Shown piece by piece: positions 54,762 through 62,510 of a DNA stretch of 64,000 nucleotides. Made by a program: the position numbers and the translations under genes. Source of the stretch: Thermomicrobiales bacterium (GTDB lineage: Bacteria > Chloroflexota > Chloroflexia > Thermomicrobiales > UBA6265); the NCBI GenBank assembly GCA_030447415.1, contig JAUJOZ010000003.1, positions 187,172-251,171 on the forward strand. Reading direction: 5' to 3'. The notes beneath the pieces were generated by a model, which saw nothing but the letters and a program-made list of their open reading frames with translations, was not told the origin of the DNA and did no database searches. Position 1 is the first letter of the stretch. Each line of letters opens with the position of its first letter.

Positions 54762-55274
54762 GTGGGTGATGACGGCGCCCCCGTCCCGCTGCGGCAGGGC
54801 GCGCGCGGGGCGACCGATGCCGCTGATGTCCGGGAAACCGTCCGCGCCCTGATTCAGATGATGGCCGGAGGCGCCATCACCGAGCTCGACGTTACGTTTG
54901 CGGACGTGTCTATCCGTCTCCGCGGGGGCGCGTCGGTCGTTCCGTCGTTCTCGGGCGAGCCCGCCGATCTCTCCGTGATCGTGGCCTCGGACGGCGAGGT
55001 CGTTGCGGTGGCGCCAGACGATTACATCATCACCGCGCCGATGATCGGCACCTTCTATACCTCCCCTTCCCCCAGCGACCCTCCGTTCGTCCGGGTCGGC
55101 GACCCCGTGGAGGAGGGACAAACGGTCGGCATCATTGAGGCGATGAAGATCATGAACGAGATCGCCGCCGACCGGTCGGGGATCGTAGCCGAGGTGCTGG
55201 TCGCAAACGCGCAGGCGGTGGAGTACGGATCGCCCCTCTTGCGTCTCACCCCGCTGCAGAATGGACTGCCGTGA
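54762..55274 (+). CDS. accB: Acetyl-CoA carboxylase biotin carboxyl carrier protein
   Basis: A 170-residue BCCP. A ~60-residue N-terminal part ([29 protein letters not shown]) is followed by a linker and the lipoyl/biotinyl domain, with [32 protein letters not shown] and the biotinylated Lys in [12 protein letters not shown] 54762 begins at the base after the efp stop. accC (biotin carboxylase), the normal next gene, is missing here and xseA follows with a 4-nt overlap. Confidence 0.94.
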   Translation: MGDDGAPVPLRQGARGATDAADVRETVRALIQMMAGGAITELDVTFADVSIRLRGGASVVPSFSGEPADLSVIVASDGEVVAVAPDDYIITAPMIGTFYTSPSPSDPPFVRVGDPVEEGQTVGIIEAMKIMNEIAADRSGIVAEVLVANAQAVEYGSPLLRLTPLQNGLP

Positions 55275-56506
55275 TCGGCCGCGTTGTCCCCGTCGGGCTC
55301 CTCACCTCCTACGTCAGGACGGTCCTGGAGGGCGACGCTCTTCTCGCCGATGTCTGGGCGGAAGGCGAGGTCTCTAATCTCTTCCGAGCGCAGTCCGGCC
55401 ACGTCTACTTCACCGTGACGGACGGGGACGGCCAACTCAAGTGCGCCCTCTTCCGCTCCCACGCGATGCGCCAGCGGCGTCTTCCCCAAACCGGCGACCA
55501 CGTCGCCGTCCACGGTCGCGTCACGGTCTATGAGCGGGACGGTGCGCTCCAACTCTACGCCGATGTGGTGCAGCCAGCCGGCCTGGGTCTCCTAGCCCTC
55601 CAGCTCGAGCGACTCCGGCAGCGCCTGGAGGCTGAGGGGCTGTTTGATGGCGCCCGTAAGCGACCTCTCCCGGCCGCACCGCGGGTGATCGGCGTCATCA
55701 CCTCGCCGGACGGCGCGGTGTGGCACGACATCCAGAACGTCCTGCGCCGCCGGTACCCGCTCGCGGAGGTGATCCTGGCTCCTTCGACCGTGCAGGGGGA
55801 TCGCGCTCCGGGCGAGCTCGTCGCGGCCCTGGAGGCGATCCAGCTGGAGGCACGGGTGGAGGTGGTGATCCTCGCCCGCGGCGGAGGTTCAGCAGAAGAC
55901 CTGTGGGCTTTCAACGACGAGCGGGTCGCCCGCGCCGTGTTCGCCTGCCGGGTGCCGGTCGTCAGCGGCGTTGGCCACGAGACCGACTGGACGATCGTCG
56001 ACGATGTTGCCGACCTTCGTGCCCCGACCCCCTCGGCCGCGGCCGAGCTCTGCGTTCCGGCCGTTGCCGAGATCGCGGCGCGGCTCATCGAGCTGCGCGA
56101 GCGTCTGGACCGCGGTGCTCGGGCATCCCTCGACGAGAGCCGCGTCGACCTCGGCCATCTATCCCACCGTCTTTGTCACTACAGTCCCGCCCGGCACCTC
56201 GCCGGCCAGCGACGGATCGCGACCGAGCTCGCCCGTCGCGCCGCGCGCCGGGAGCGGTCGCTGCTGATGGAGGCGCGGTCCCGGGTCGCGCTCCAATCCG
56301 GTCTCCTGCAGGCGCTCGACCCACGCGCGGTCCTAGGACGCGGTTACGCGGCGCTCTCGGACGCCGAGACGGGTGCGTCGGTTGGCCGGGTAGCGGCCAC
56401 CGGAATTGGGCAGGCCCTTCGCGCCGACCTAATTGATGGCGTCATCGTCGGTCGTGTGGAAAGCGTACGGCCGACCCCGGTCGCATGGCTCGAAACCAGT
56501 CGATGA
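55271..56506 (+). CDS. xseA: Exodeoxyribonuclease VII large subunit
   Basis: A 411-residue nuclease subunit. The N-terminal OB fold ([39 protein letters not shown]) is followed by the nuclease core, [25 protein letters not shown] and the catalytic region [60 protein letters not shown] is also highly conserved. The C-terminal helical part ends in the usual [11 protein letters not shown]. It degrades single-stranded DNA with XseB. GTG 55271 overlaps the accB stop as GTGA. Confidence 0.95.
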   Translation: MIGRVVPVGLLTSYVRTVLEGDALLADVWAEGEVSNLFRAQSGHVYFTVTDGDGQLKCALFRSHAMRQRRLPQTGDHVAVHGRVTVYERDGALQLYADVVQPAGLGLLALQLERLRQRLEAEGLFDGARKRPLPAAPRVIGVITSPDGAVWHDIQNVLRRRYPLAEVILAPSTVQGDRAPGELVAALEAIQLEARVEVVILARGGGSAEDLWAFNDERVARAVFACRVPVVSGVGHETDWTIVDDVADLRAPTPSAAAELCVPAVAEIAARLIELRERLDRGARASLDESRVDLGHLSHRLCHYSPARHLAGQRRIATELARRAARRERSLLMEARSRVALQSGLLQALDPRAVLGRGYAALSDAETGASVGRVAATGIGQALRADLIDGVIVGRVESVRPTPVAWLETSR

Positions 56507-56790
56507 ACGGGCAAGACGGCGGCGTCGAGCGGGCCGCCGACTGGGAGCGCGCGCTCGCAACAGGCTCCTTCGAGGAGGTCTTTGCGGCGTTGGAGCAGGT
56601 CGTCACCAGGCTGGAGAATGGTCAGCTCTCGCTCGCGGAGTCGGTTTCCTGCTACGAACTGGGCGTTCGCCTTGCGGAGCGATGCGACCGCTTCCTGGAA
56701 GAAGCCGAGTTGCGTGTGAGCCAACTCGAGAGCATCGCGGCGCGCCTCGAAGACGATGCCTCGGCGGACTTCGATGTGCGGCACCGGTAA
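56485..56790 (+). CDS. xseB: Exodeoxyribonuclease VII small subunit
   Basis: A ~101-residue small subunit. The core FEEVFAALEQVVTRLENGQLSLAESVSCYELGVRL is the XseB signature, a helical hairpin that binds XseA. The C-terminal end is acidic. The ATG at 56485 would overlap xseA by 22 nt; the ATG at 56503, which overlaps the xseA stop as ATGA, is equally likely and gives 95 residues. Its partner is the preceding gene. Confidence 0.92.
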   Translation: MARNQSMNGQDGGVERAADWERALATGSFEEVFAALEQVVTRLENGQLSLAESVSCYELGVRLAERCDRFLEEAELRVSQLESIAARLEDDASADFDVRHR

Positions 56791-56853
56791 CCCCGTGCAT
56801 GGTTCCGCTACATGGCCCGATGCCGAGAGGGTCGTGACCAAATCGGACGACCG

Positions 56854-57879
56854 ATGATATCGTCCGGATCGCACCCCGCGTTGCCCGTTGGCAAACTGCC
56901 CGGCGCCCTGCTGGCACGACTGGTGGCCGCTTACGGGAAAAGCGATCCGTCCGTGGTCGTCGGTCCAGGTCTTGGTCGCGACGCGGCGGCGATTGAGGTC
57001 GGCGGCACCATCCTCGTGGCCAAGACCGACCCGATCACCTTTGCCACGCGGAATGCCCCACGGTACCTGGTGAATGTGAACGCCAATGACCTTGCTTGCC
57101 TCGGCGCACGGCCGCGCTGGATGCTCGTCACGGCGCTTCTCCCGGAAGGCGAGACAACTGAGGTAACCGTCGAAGTTCAGTTCCGGGGACTGCACGAGGC
57201 ATGCGCCGAACATGGGATCTCACTGGTCGGTGGCCACTCGGAGATCGTTGCGGGGCTCGACCGGACGATTCTCGTCGGTCAGCTCCTGGGAGAAACGTCT
57301 CACGATCGCTTGCTGCGCCCCGGCGGTGCCCGACCGGGCGACCGCCTCCTGCTGACCAAAGCGATCGCGCTCGAAGGAACCGCACTGCTAGCCGCCGAGT
57401 TGCGGGATGGGCTGACGCAATCGCTGGGCGCCGATCTCGTGGAGCGTAGCGCGCGGCTGCTGGTTGACCCCGGCATCTCGGTCGTCGCCGACGCCGAGGT
57501 CCTGCTCGACGCAGGTGGCGTGACAGCCCTGCACGACCCGACGGAAGGCGGCTTGGCGACCGGAGTCCGGGAGCTGGCGCACGCCGCGGGCTGTGGCGCC
57601 ACGCTCCTCCAAGAGGCGGTGCCGGTGCTCCCAGAGACCTCCGCCATCGCGGACCAACTCGGTCTCGAGCCCTTAGGCATGCTGGCGTCCGGAAGCCTCT
57701 TGGTCGCCGCCGAACCGGACGCCGTAGCGGGGCTCGTCGCGGCGGGACGGCGAAACGGGATCTCAGTGACCACGATCGGCGAGGTGACGAACGGTGACGC
57801 TGGGTTCGTTCTGGTGTCCAATGGCGCACGGCGCGACCTGCCCCTCTTCCCGAGCGACGAGGTGACGCGCGTCTTGTAG
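56854..57879 (+). CDS. AIR synthase-related (PurM/HypE-like) protein
   Basis: A 341-residue protein of the PurM superfamily. VVVGPGLGRDAAAIEVGGTILVAKTDPIT is the N-terminal ATP-binding domain with the conserved Asp, and YLVNVNANDLACLGARPRWMLV and LVGGHSEIVAGLDRTILVGQLLG continue it. ALHDPTEGGLATGVRELA opens the C-terminal domain. It resembles HypE but lacks the C-terminal PRxC thiol used for cyano-ligand synthesis, and no hyp gene is nearby. It may phosphorylate or adenylate an unknown small molecule. ATG 56854. It begins a group with a glycosylasparaginase and a YaeQ-like gene. Confidence 0.82.
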   Translation: MISSGSHPALPVGKLPGALLARLVAAYGKSDPSVVVGPGLGRDAAAIEVGGTILVAKTDPITFATRNAPRYLVNVNANDLACLGARPRWMLVTALLPEGETTEVTVEVQFRGLHEACAEHGISLVGGHSEIVAGLDRTILVGQLLGETSHDRLLRPGGARPGDRLLLTKAIALEGTALLAAELRDGLTQSLGADLVERSARLLVDPGISVVADAEVLLDAGGVTALHDPTEGGLATGVRELAHAAGCGATLLQEAVPVLPETSAIADQLGLEPLGMLASGSLLVAAEPDAVAGLVAAGRRNGISVTTIGEVTNGDAGFVLVSNGARRDLPLFPSDEVTRVL

Positions 57880-57924
57880 CGCACGCCCGCAGACGGACGC
57901 GCGGGGAAGCGGGGATCCAGCGAT

Positions 57925-58878
57925 ATGACCGGTCTCGTCGTCGGCAGCAGCAACGCCAAGGTGGGCATCGTCGAGGCCATTGAGGTCCTCCGGCAGGGCG
58001 GGAGCGCGCTCGACGCGGTCGTCGCCGGCATCGCCCTCGTTGAGGCGAACCCGGAGGACCATTCGGTCGGCTATGCGGGGTTACCGAACTTGCTCGGGGA
58101 GGTCGAGCTTGACGCCAGCATCATGTCCGGCAGCAACCTTGCGGCGGGGGCCGTCGGCGCGCTCCAGGGGTATCAAGACGCAATCGCGCTAGCCCGCAGG
58201 GTGATGGAGGAACTGCCCCACGTCTTCGTCGTCGGCGCAGGCGCCAACCGCCTCGCCGCCGAGCTCGGCTTCCCACCCACCGATCTTCTGACGCCCGAGG
58301 CCGAGCGGATCTGGCGGAGTCGACTCGACGCCGACGGCGCGACGTCGCCGGGGCAGAGGGCCTTCACCGCCCGGGTACGAGACCTCGTGCGGCGCGTCAG
58401 CAGCGACCCCGAGCTGCCAAAGGCCGCGCCGGAGCCGCACGGCACCGTCAACGTCATCGCGCGCGACCGCCATGGCGACCTCGCCTGCGGCGTCAGCACC
58501 TCCGGCTGGGCCTGGAAGTATCCGGGCCGCCTCGGCGACTCGCCGATTATCGGTGCTGGGAACTATGCCGATAATCGATGGGGTGCCGCCGCGTGCACTG
58601 GTCGCGGCGAGATGGCTCAGCGCTGCTGCACCGCCCATAGCGTCGTGACGTTCATGCGCTTCGGTATGGGCCTGGAAGAGGCGCTTCGCACGGCGATGGC
58701 CGACCTGACCGCCATCGACGACCCCTACGCCAGCGAGATCAATATTGTCGCGATGGACAAGGACGGGAACCATGCCGGCGCGTCGACGAGCAAGGGCAAG
58801 ACCTACGTCGTCATGCGCGAGGACATGGAGACGTACGAGGAGCCGCGGCGGCTCCTCGTCCCGTTCTCGAACGGCTGA
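57925..58878 (+). CDS. N(4)-(beta-N-acetylglucosaminyl)-L-asparaginase-like Ntn hydrolase
   Basis: A 317-residue member of the glycosylasparaginase/isoaspartyl peptidase family. EVLRQGGSALDAVVAGIALVEANPEDHSVGYAGLPN is the usual alpha-subunit start. The autocleaved catalytic Thr is in HGTVNVIARDRHGDLACGVSTSGW, and SPIIGAGNYADNRWGAAACTGRGE continues the active-site wall. The sequence fits glycosylasparaginase better than plant-type asparaginase. No signal peptide is visible, so it acts in the cytosol. ATG 57925, 45 nt after the previous gene. It might process asparagine-linked sugars or isoaspartyl peptides; which one is uncertain. Confidence 0.88.
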   Translation: MTGLVVGSSNAKVGIVEAIEVLRQGGSALDAVVAGIALVEANPEDHSVGYAGLPNLLGEVELDASIMSGSNLAAGAVGALQGYQDAIALARRVMEELPHVFVVGAGANRLAAELGFPPTDLLTPEAERIWRSRLDADGATSPGQRAFTARVRDLVRRVSSDPELPKAAPEPHGTVNVIARDRHGDLACGVSTSGWAWKYPGRLGDSPIIGAGNYADNRWGAAACTGRGEMAQRCCTAHSVVTFMRFGMGLEEALRTAMADLTAIDDPYASEINIVAMDKDGNHAGASTSKGKTYVVMREDMETYEEPRRLLVPFSNG

Positions 58879-58886
58879 GCAGCGCC

Positions 58887-59381
58887 GTGGTCCGCATGCG
58901 TCGTGGAGACGAAGCAACGCTGCCTCGAAAGGTCACGGTCCGTGCGCACGGCCGGAAGCTCGTCCTAGCGAAGCGCACGTGGGAGTCAGAGCGCCACGTC
59001 CTCCTCAAAGCGCTGGTCTTCGGACTCTACGTTCCGTCGTACCCGGACCTGTTCGTCGAGCGTGCAACCGGCCACCGCTACATGCCGGATCTCGTAGCAC
59101 TGGACTCACACGGTGACCCCGTGTTCTGGGCCGAGTGCGGCGAGACGGCGAGAGACAAGCTGGCCCACCTCGTCCGCGCCTTTGCGGCTACTCACCTGGT
59201 GGTCGCCAAGCAAGCCACCAGCCTAGTCCCGTTCGCGGAGATCGTCGACTCGGCCGCACCCCCAAAAGGGAGGAGCGCGCCGATCGAGCTACTGAACTTC
59301 CCGGATGACGCCGCGCGTCACCTCGGGCAGGACGGCGAGATCGACGTCACCTTCGCCGACTGCGAGGTCGTCCGCCTCTGA
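58887..59381 (+). CDS. YaeQ-like PD-(D/E)XK-fold protein
   Basis: A 164-residue protein. WESERHVLLKALVFGLYVPSYPDLFVE, the line YMPDLVALDSHGDPVFWAECGET and DKLAHLVRAFAATHLVVAKQ fit the YaeQ family, whose fold is nuclease-like. PDLVALD followed by FWAECG supplies an Asp and a Glu that could correspond to the PD and ExK positions, although the usual Lys is replaced. I base the family assignment on these motifs. GTG 58887 is 8 nt after the glycosylasparaginase stop, so it is co-transcribed with it. The function is unknown. Confidence 0.68.
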   Translation: MVRMRRGDEATLPRKVTVRAHGRKLVLAKRTWESERHVLLKALVFGLYVPSYPDLFVERATGHRYMPDLVALDSHGDPVFWAECGETARDKLAHLVRAFAATHLVVAKQATSLVPFAEIVDSAAPPKGRSAPIELLNFPDDAARHLGQDGEIDVTFADCEVVRL

Positions 59382-59533
59382 GTGCCGGGGCTCTAGCGCC
59401 TGCCGAAACAGTTCGCCCGACGGGGAGCCATTGGAGCCTGCCCCCGCGATCGCAATGGTAGGGTCAACGGATCCGGGAGCCGCTCTAAAATGCCGGCCCG
59501 CAAATCGCCCGCACGTCGCCTCCAACAAGAAAT

Positions 59534-59557
59534 GGGGGCAACGCGTGCGTCGCCCCC
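59534..59557 (-). terminator. Terminator of rho
   Basis: GGGGGC...GCCCCC arms (59534-59557, one mismatch inside) form a GC stem. Read on the minus strand it is followed by ATTTCTTGTTGG. It lies about 30 nt after the rho stop and may also serve the convergent YaeQ-like operon. Confidence 0.7.
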
Positions 59558-59585
59558 TCATCCCTTCGGTTTGGTAATCGAGCTG

Positions 59586-61478
59586 CTAGACGTCGCGGTT
59601 GAGCGTTTCCAGGAACTCCGCATTCGACTGCGTCTTGGCTAGGCGCCCGAGGAGGAGTTCGGTTCCCTCGCTGCCACCCAGCATGGACACCATGCGACGC
59701 ATGGTCCAGACCTGACGCAACGCGTTCTCTTCGAGCAGCAGCTCTTCACGCCGCGTGCCGGAGCGCTGGACATCGATCGACGGGTAGATGCGCCGCTCAG
59801 CCAGCTTGCGGTCGAGGTGGAGCTCCATGTTCCCGGTGCCCTTGAACTCCTCGTAGATCACGTCGTCCATGCGGCTGCCGGTATCAATGAGGCACGTTGA
59901 GACGATCGTAAGGCTGCCCCCACCCTCGATGTTGCGCGCGGCCCCGAAAAAGCGCTTCGGCGGGTAGAGGGCGACAGGGTCGATACCGCCGGAGAGGGTG
60001 CGGCCGCTGGGTGGCACCGCCAGATTGTAGGCCCGAGCGAGGCGGGTGATTGAGTCGAGCAGGATGGTCACGTCGCGGCCACCCTCGACCAGGCGCTTGG
60101 CGCGCTCCAGCGCCATCTCCGCGACCTTGGTATGGTCCTCCACCGGCTCGTCGAAGGTTGAGGAGATGACCTCGCCCTCGATTGAGCGGCGCATGTCCGT
60201 CACTTCTTCCGGTCGCTCGCCGATCAGGCAGACCATCAGATGCATGTCGGTGCAGTTCGCCGTGATGCCGTTGGCGATCGACTTCAACAGCATCGTCTTG
60301 CCAGCTTTCGGCGGGGAGACAATCAGCCCGCGCTGACCCTTGCCGATCGGGGCGACGAGGTTGAGGAGACGGGTCGAGAGGATGTTGGGCTGCGTCTCGA
60401 GGTCGATCAGCTCGAGGGGGAAGATCGGGGTGAGAGTGTCGAAGCCAGGCCGGCGTCGAGCCGTCTCGGGATCGACGCCATTCACCGCTTCGACGCGCAA
60501 GAGGCTAAAGAACTTCTCGTTGTCCTTCGGCGGGCGGACTTGGCCGGAGACTCGATCGCCAGTGCGCAGCCCGAAGCGGCGGATCTGGGACTGAGACACG
60601 TAGATGTCATCCGCCCCTGGGAGGAAGCGAGGACCACGCAGGAAGCCGAACCCGTCCTCGATGATTTCGAGCACCCCGTCGCCGAAGATGCCGCCTTCCC
60701 GTTCGGTCTGGGCCTGCAGCAGCTTGCTGATCAGGTCGGGTCGCTTCATCCGCGAGTAGCCCTGCAACTCATAGGCGCGGGCGAGCTCGTGGAGATCCTC
60801 TACCGGCCGGTCTTGGAGCTCGGAGACGTTGATGTGCGGGCCGGTGCCGTTTTTCGGTGGCGCGGGTGGCACGGCAGTCGGTGCAGTGGCAGCGGGCCGC
60901 GGAGGGCGCTGTCCAGCCGGCAGATTCGGTCGCTGCTGCGCCGAGCGATCGCGACCATTGGCGCCCGGCCGAAAGCGTTCGACGCCGTTGGCCCGGTCCG
61001 TCCCGACGGGGCGCTCCGCGCCTCCAGCGCGGTCACCGCCCTCTGGACGCGGACCGCGAGCGGGTCGCTCGCGCCGCATTGCCCGATCCCGCCCGCGGCC
61101 ATCCTGAGGACCCGATGCCGGTGCCGGTGCCAGGACCGGTGCCGGTGCCGGTGTAGGCGCCAGTGCCGGTGCTGGCGACGGCTCGGAGCCGTCGCCGTCC
61201 GCCACGACCGGCGAGACCGTCACCGGTGCGGCGGTGGCCGCGTCGAGAGCGGCGACCATCGGTGGAGGGGCCACCTCAAGGGAGCGCTTCGTGCGGGGGG
61301 CGATTGCCGGCTCGTCGCCGTTCGTTCCCACCGCTGACTCAGTATTAACGGGGCTGACCGGCTCGGTTACCGGCGTAGACGGCGCGGCGGCCAATCGGCG
61401 TGCGCGGCCAGTCCGCGACCGTGACGGCGCCTTGGCCGGGGCCGGCGGGGTTTCGACGATGTCATCCTCGGCGGACAA
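59586..61478 (-). CDS. rho: Transcription termination factor Rho with long N-terminal extension
   Basis: A 630-residue hexameric RNA helicase. The core is standard: Rho-N helices ([29 protein letters not shown]), the cold-shock-like RNA site ([17 protein letters not shown]), Walker A in [27 protein letters not shown], and the Q-loop/R-loop region [21 protein letters not shown]. About 215 N-terminal residues are extra: Pro/Ala repeats ([20 protein letters not shown]) and Arg/Gly/Asp-rich stretches, probably disordered. The start is TTG 61478, 7 nt after GGAGG; the overlapping ATG is out of frame and hits a stop at once. A promoter lies about 300 nt upstream, so the leader is long. Confidence 0.95.
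   Translation of the reverse strand: MSAEDDIVETPPAPAKAPSRSRTGRARRLAAAPSTPVTEPVSPVNTESAVGTNGDEPAIAPRTKRSLEVAPPPMVAALDAATAAPVTVSPVVADGDGSEPSPAPALAPTPAPAPVLAPAPASGPQDGRGRDRAMRRERPARGPRPEGGDRAGGAERPVGTDRANGVERFRPGANGRDRSAQQRPNLPAGQRPPRPAATAPTAVPPAPPKNGTGPHINVSELQDRPVEDLHELARAYELQGYSRMKRPDLISKLLQAQTEREGGIFGDGVLEIIEDGFGFLRGPRFLPGADDIYVSQSQIRRFGLRTGDRVSGQVRPPKDNEKFFSLLRVEAVNGVDPETARRRPGFDTLTPIFPLELIDLETQPNILSTRLLNLVAPIGKGQRGLIVSPPKAGKTMLLKSIANGITANCTDMHLMVCLIGERPEEVTDMRRSIEGEVISSTFDEPVEDHTKVAEMALERAKRLVEGGRDVTILLDSITRLARAYNLAVPPSGRTLSGGIDPVALYPPKRFFGAARNIEGGGSLTIVSTCLIDTGSRMDDVIYEEFKGTGNMELHLDRKLAERRIYPSIDVQRSGTRREELLLEENALRQVWTMRRMVSMLGGSEGTELLLGRLAKTQSNAEFLETLNRDV
61114..61180. repeat. Hexanucleotide repeat tract inside rho
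   Basis: Imperfect tandem GGTGCC units (on the plus strand), coding for alternating Pro-Ala in the Rho extension. Such tracts change length easily by slippage in multiples of two residues. Confidence 0.75.
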
Positions 61479-61740
61479 TCATGTACCTCCAGCGAATCTC
61501 GACAATGGAGCCCTGCGCGTTACGCCGATTGGGAGTCGGCAGGAGCCGGCAGATGAATGAATCGCAAGGGGATGCTTTCACCGGGGCCTTCCGCGCCGCG
61601 CACGGTGCACGGACTGCGGACTCCGGTTACCCGTCAGCGGTGCTCGAGGCACGCACTTCGGGCGACACGGTACGACGCTCGGACGAGCAGGGAGGTAGGG
61701 CGATGGCGGCTCGGCTCCGGGGTGGCATCCGGTGTGAGCC

Positions 61741-61769
61741 GGAAGGCAGAGGACACAGAAATGCCTTCC
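61741..61769 (-). repeat. Inverted repeat in the rho leader
   Basis: GGAAGGCA and TGCCTTCC form a perfect 8-bp stem with a 13-nt loop, just inside the predicted rho transcript. It could be a leader structure involved in Rho autoregulation. Confidence 0.45.
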
Positions 61770-61782
61770 GTCGTGCGGCGCT

Positions 61783-61812
61783 ATCCTAGCATTGAAGTCA
61801 AGCCGTCGTCAA
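61783..61812 (-). promoter_or_regulatory. Candidate rho promoter
   Basis: TTGACG (61812-61807) and TAGGAT (61788-61783) with an 18-bp spacer on the minus strand. Transcription would start near 61775, giving a 5' leader of about 300 nt. Confidence 0.6.
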
Positions 61813-62510
61813 TCCACCCCGCTTTTCCCACAACCCGGACGAGCGACTGAGCCACGTGCGAGACGGCTGACTGGCGCATCCTGGCGGCCCTCAGCACGTC
61901 ATCCAAGGCAATCAGCTTAATCCGCACGCCAGCTGAACGCGGGCGCAGGATGCCCTGCTCGTCGCGTTACCCGTCGCACGTGGCCGCGCGGTCGAGGAAT
62001 CATGCGGTCCGTCGCGTTGATGACCCCCGTCAAGCTGGCCTGAACGCTGTCGCCGCCGTCGATCGTGCGGTCGATCTTGGGTCCATTGATGTTCTGTTCC
62101 ACCGAGAAGGGGGTGACGAAGTAGCACAGCGGACGGCGCCGGCGGCTCTTGAGATCGAGTCCGGCATTTCCTACGGTGCAAGACGCGCACCGTCGATTGA
62201 GTGGTCGTTCTGACCCCCCAATAGCGACGAGCGCGCCTCTCCTAATCGTGTGGGGGGCCATGACCGATGGCGCTCACTGTGGCTTGGGCGGCCTCTTTGC
62301 CGTCCCGTCCAATTGAGCGCCCGGCCACTGGAGCCATCGCCACGGCGACGCGCGGCGACACCAGCGACGGCCGGTGGAACGTGGTGCTCAACTCCGTCGC
62401 GGCCGAGTCAGTAGTCGGGACGGGGAATGTACGGCGTTCTCCTGGCACGGACGACCCACAGTCTGCACTTCGCTGGGATCGGATACCCTGCCAGCTGGTT
62501 GTTCCAACAG

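Larger units (their letters stand above)
61479..62510. other. Gene-free kilobase between rho and dinG-like gene, includes rho leader and promoter
   Basis: No frame here shows a recognisable domain; several short open frames exist on both strands with mixed composition. It contains the rho promoter (61783-61812), a leader of about 300 nt with a GGAAGGCA/TGCCTTCC hairpin at 61741-61769, and then about 700 nt that I cannot explain. GC bias and codon character fall in this part, consistent with decayed or non-coding DNA. Confidence 0.55.

Noticed and set aside
61917..62261. Possible small gene on the minus strand between rho and the helicase gene
   Set aside because: No ribosome site, no domain and no supporting neighbour; sequence looks random.
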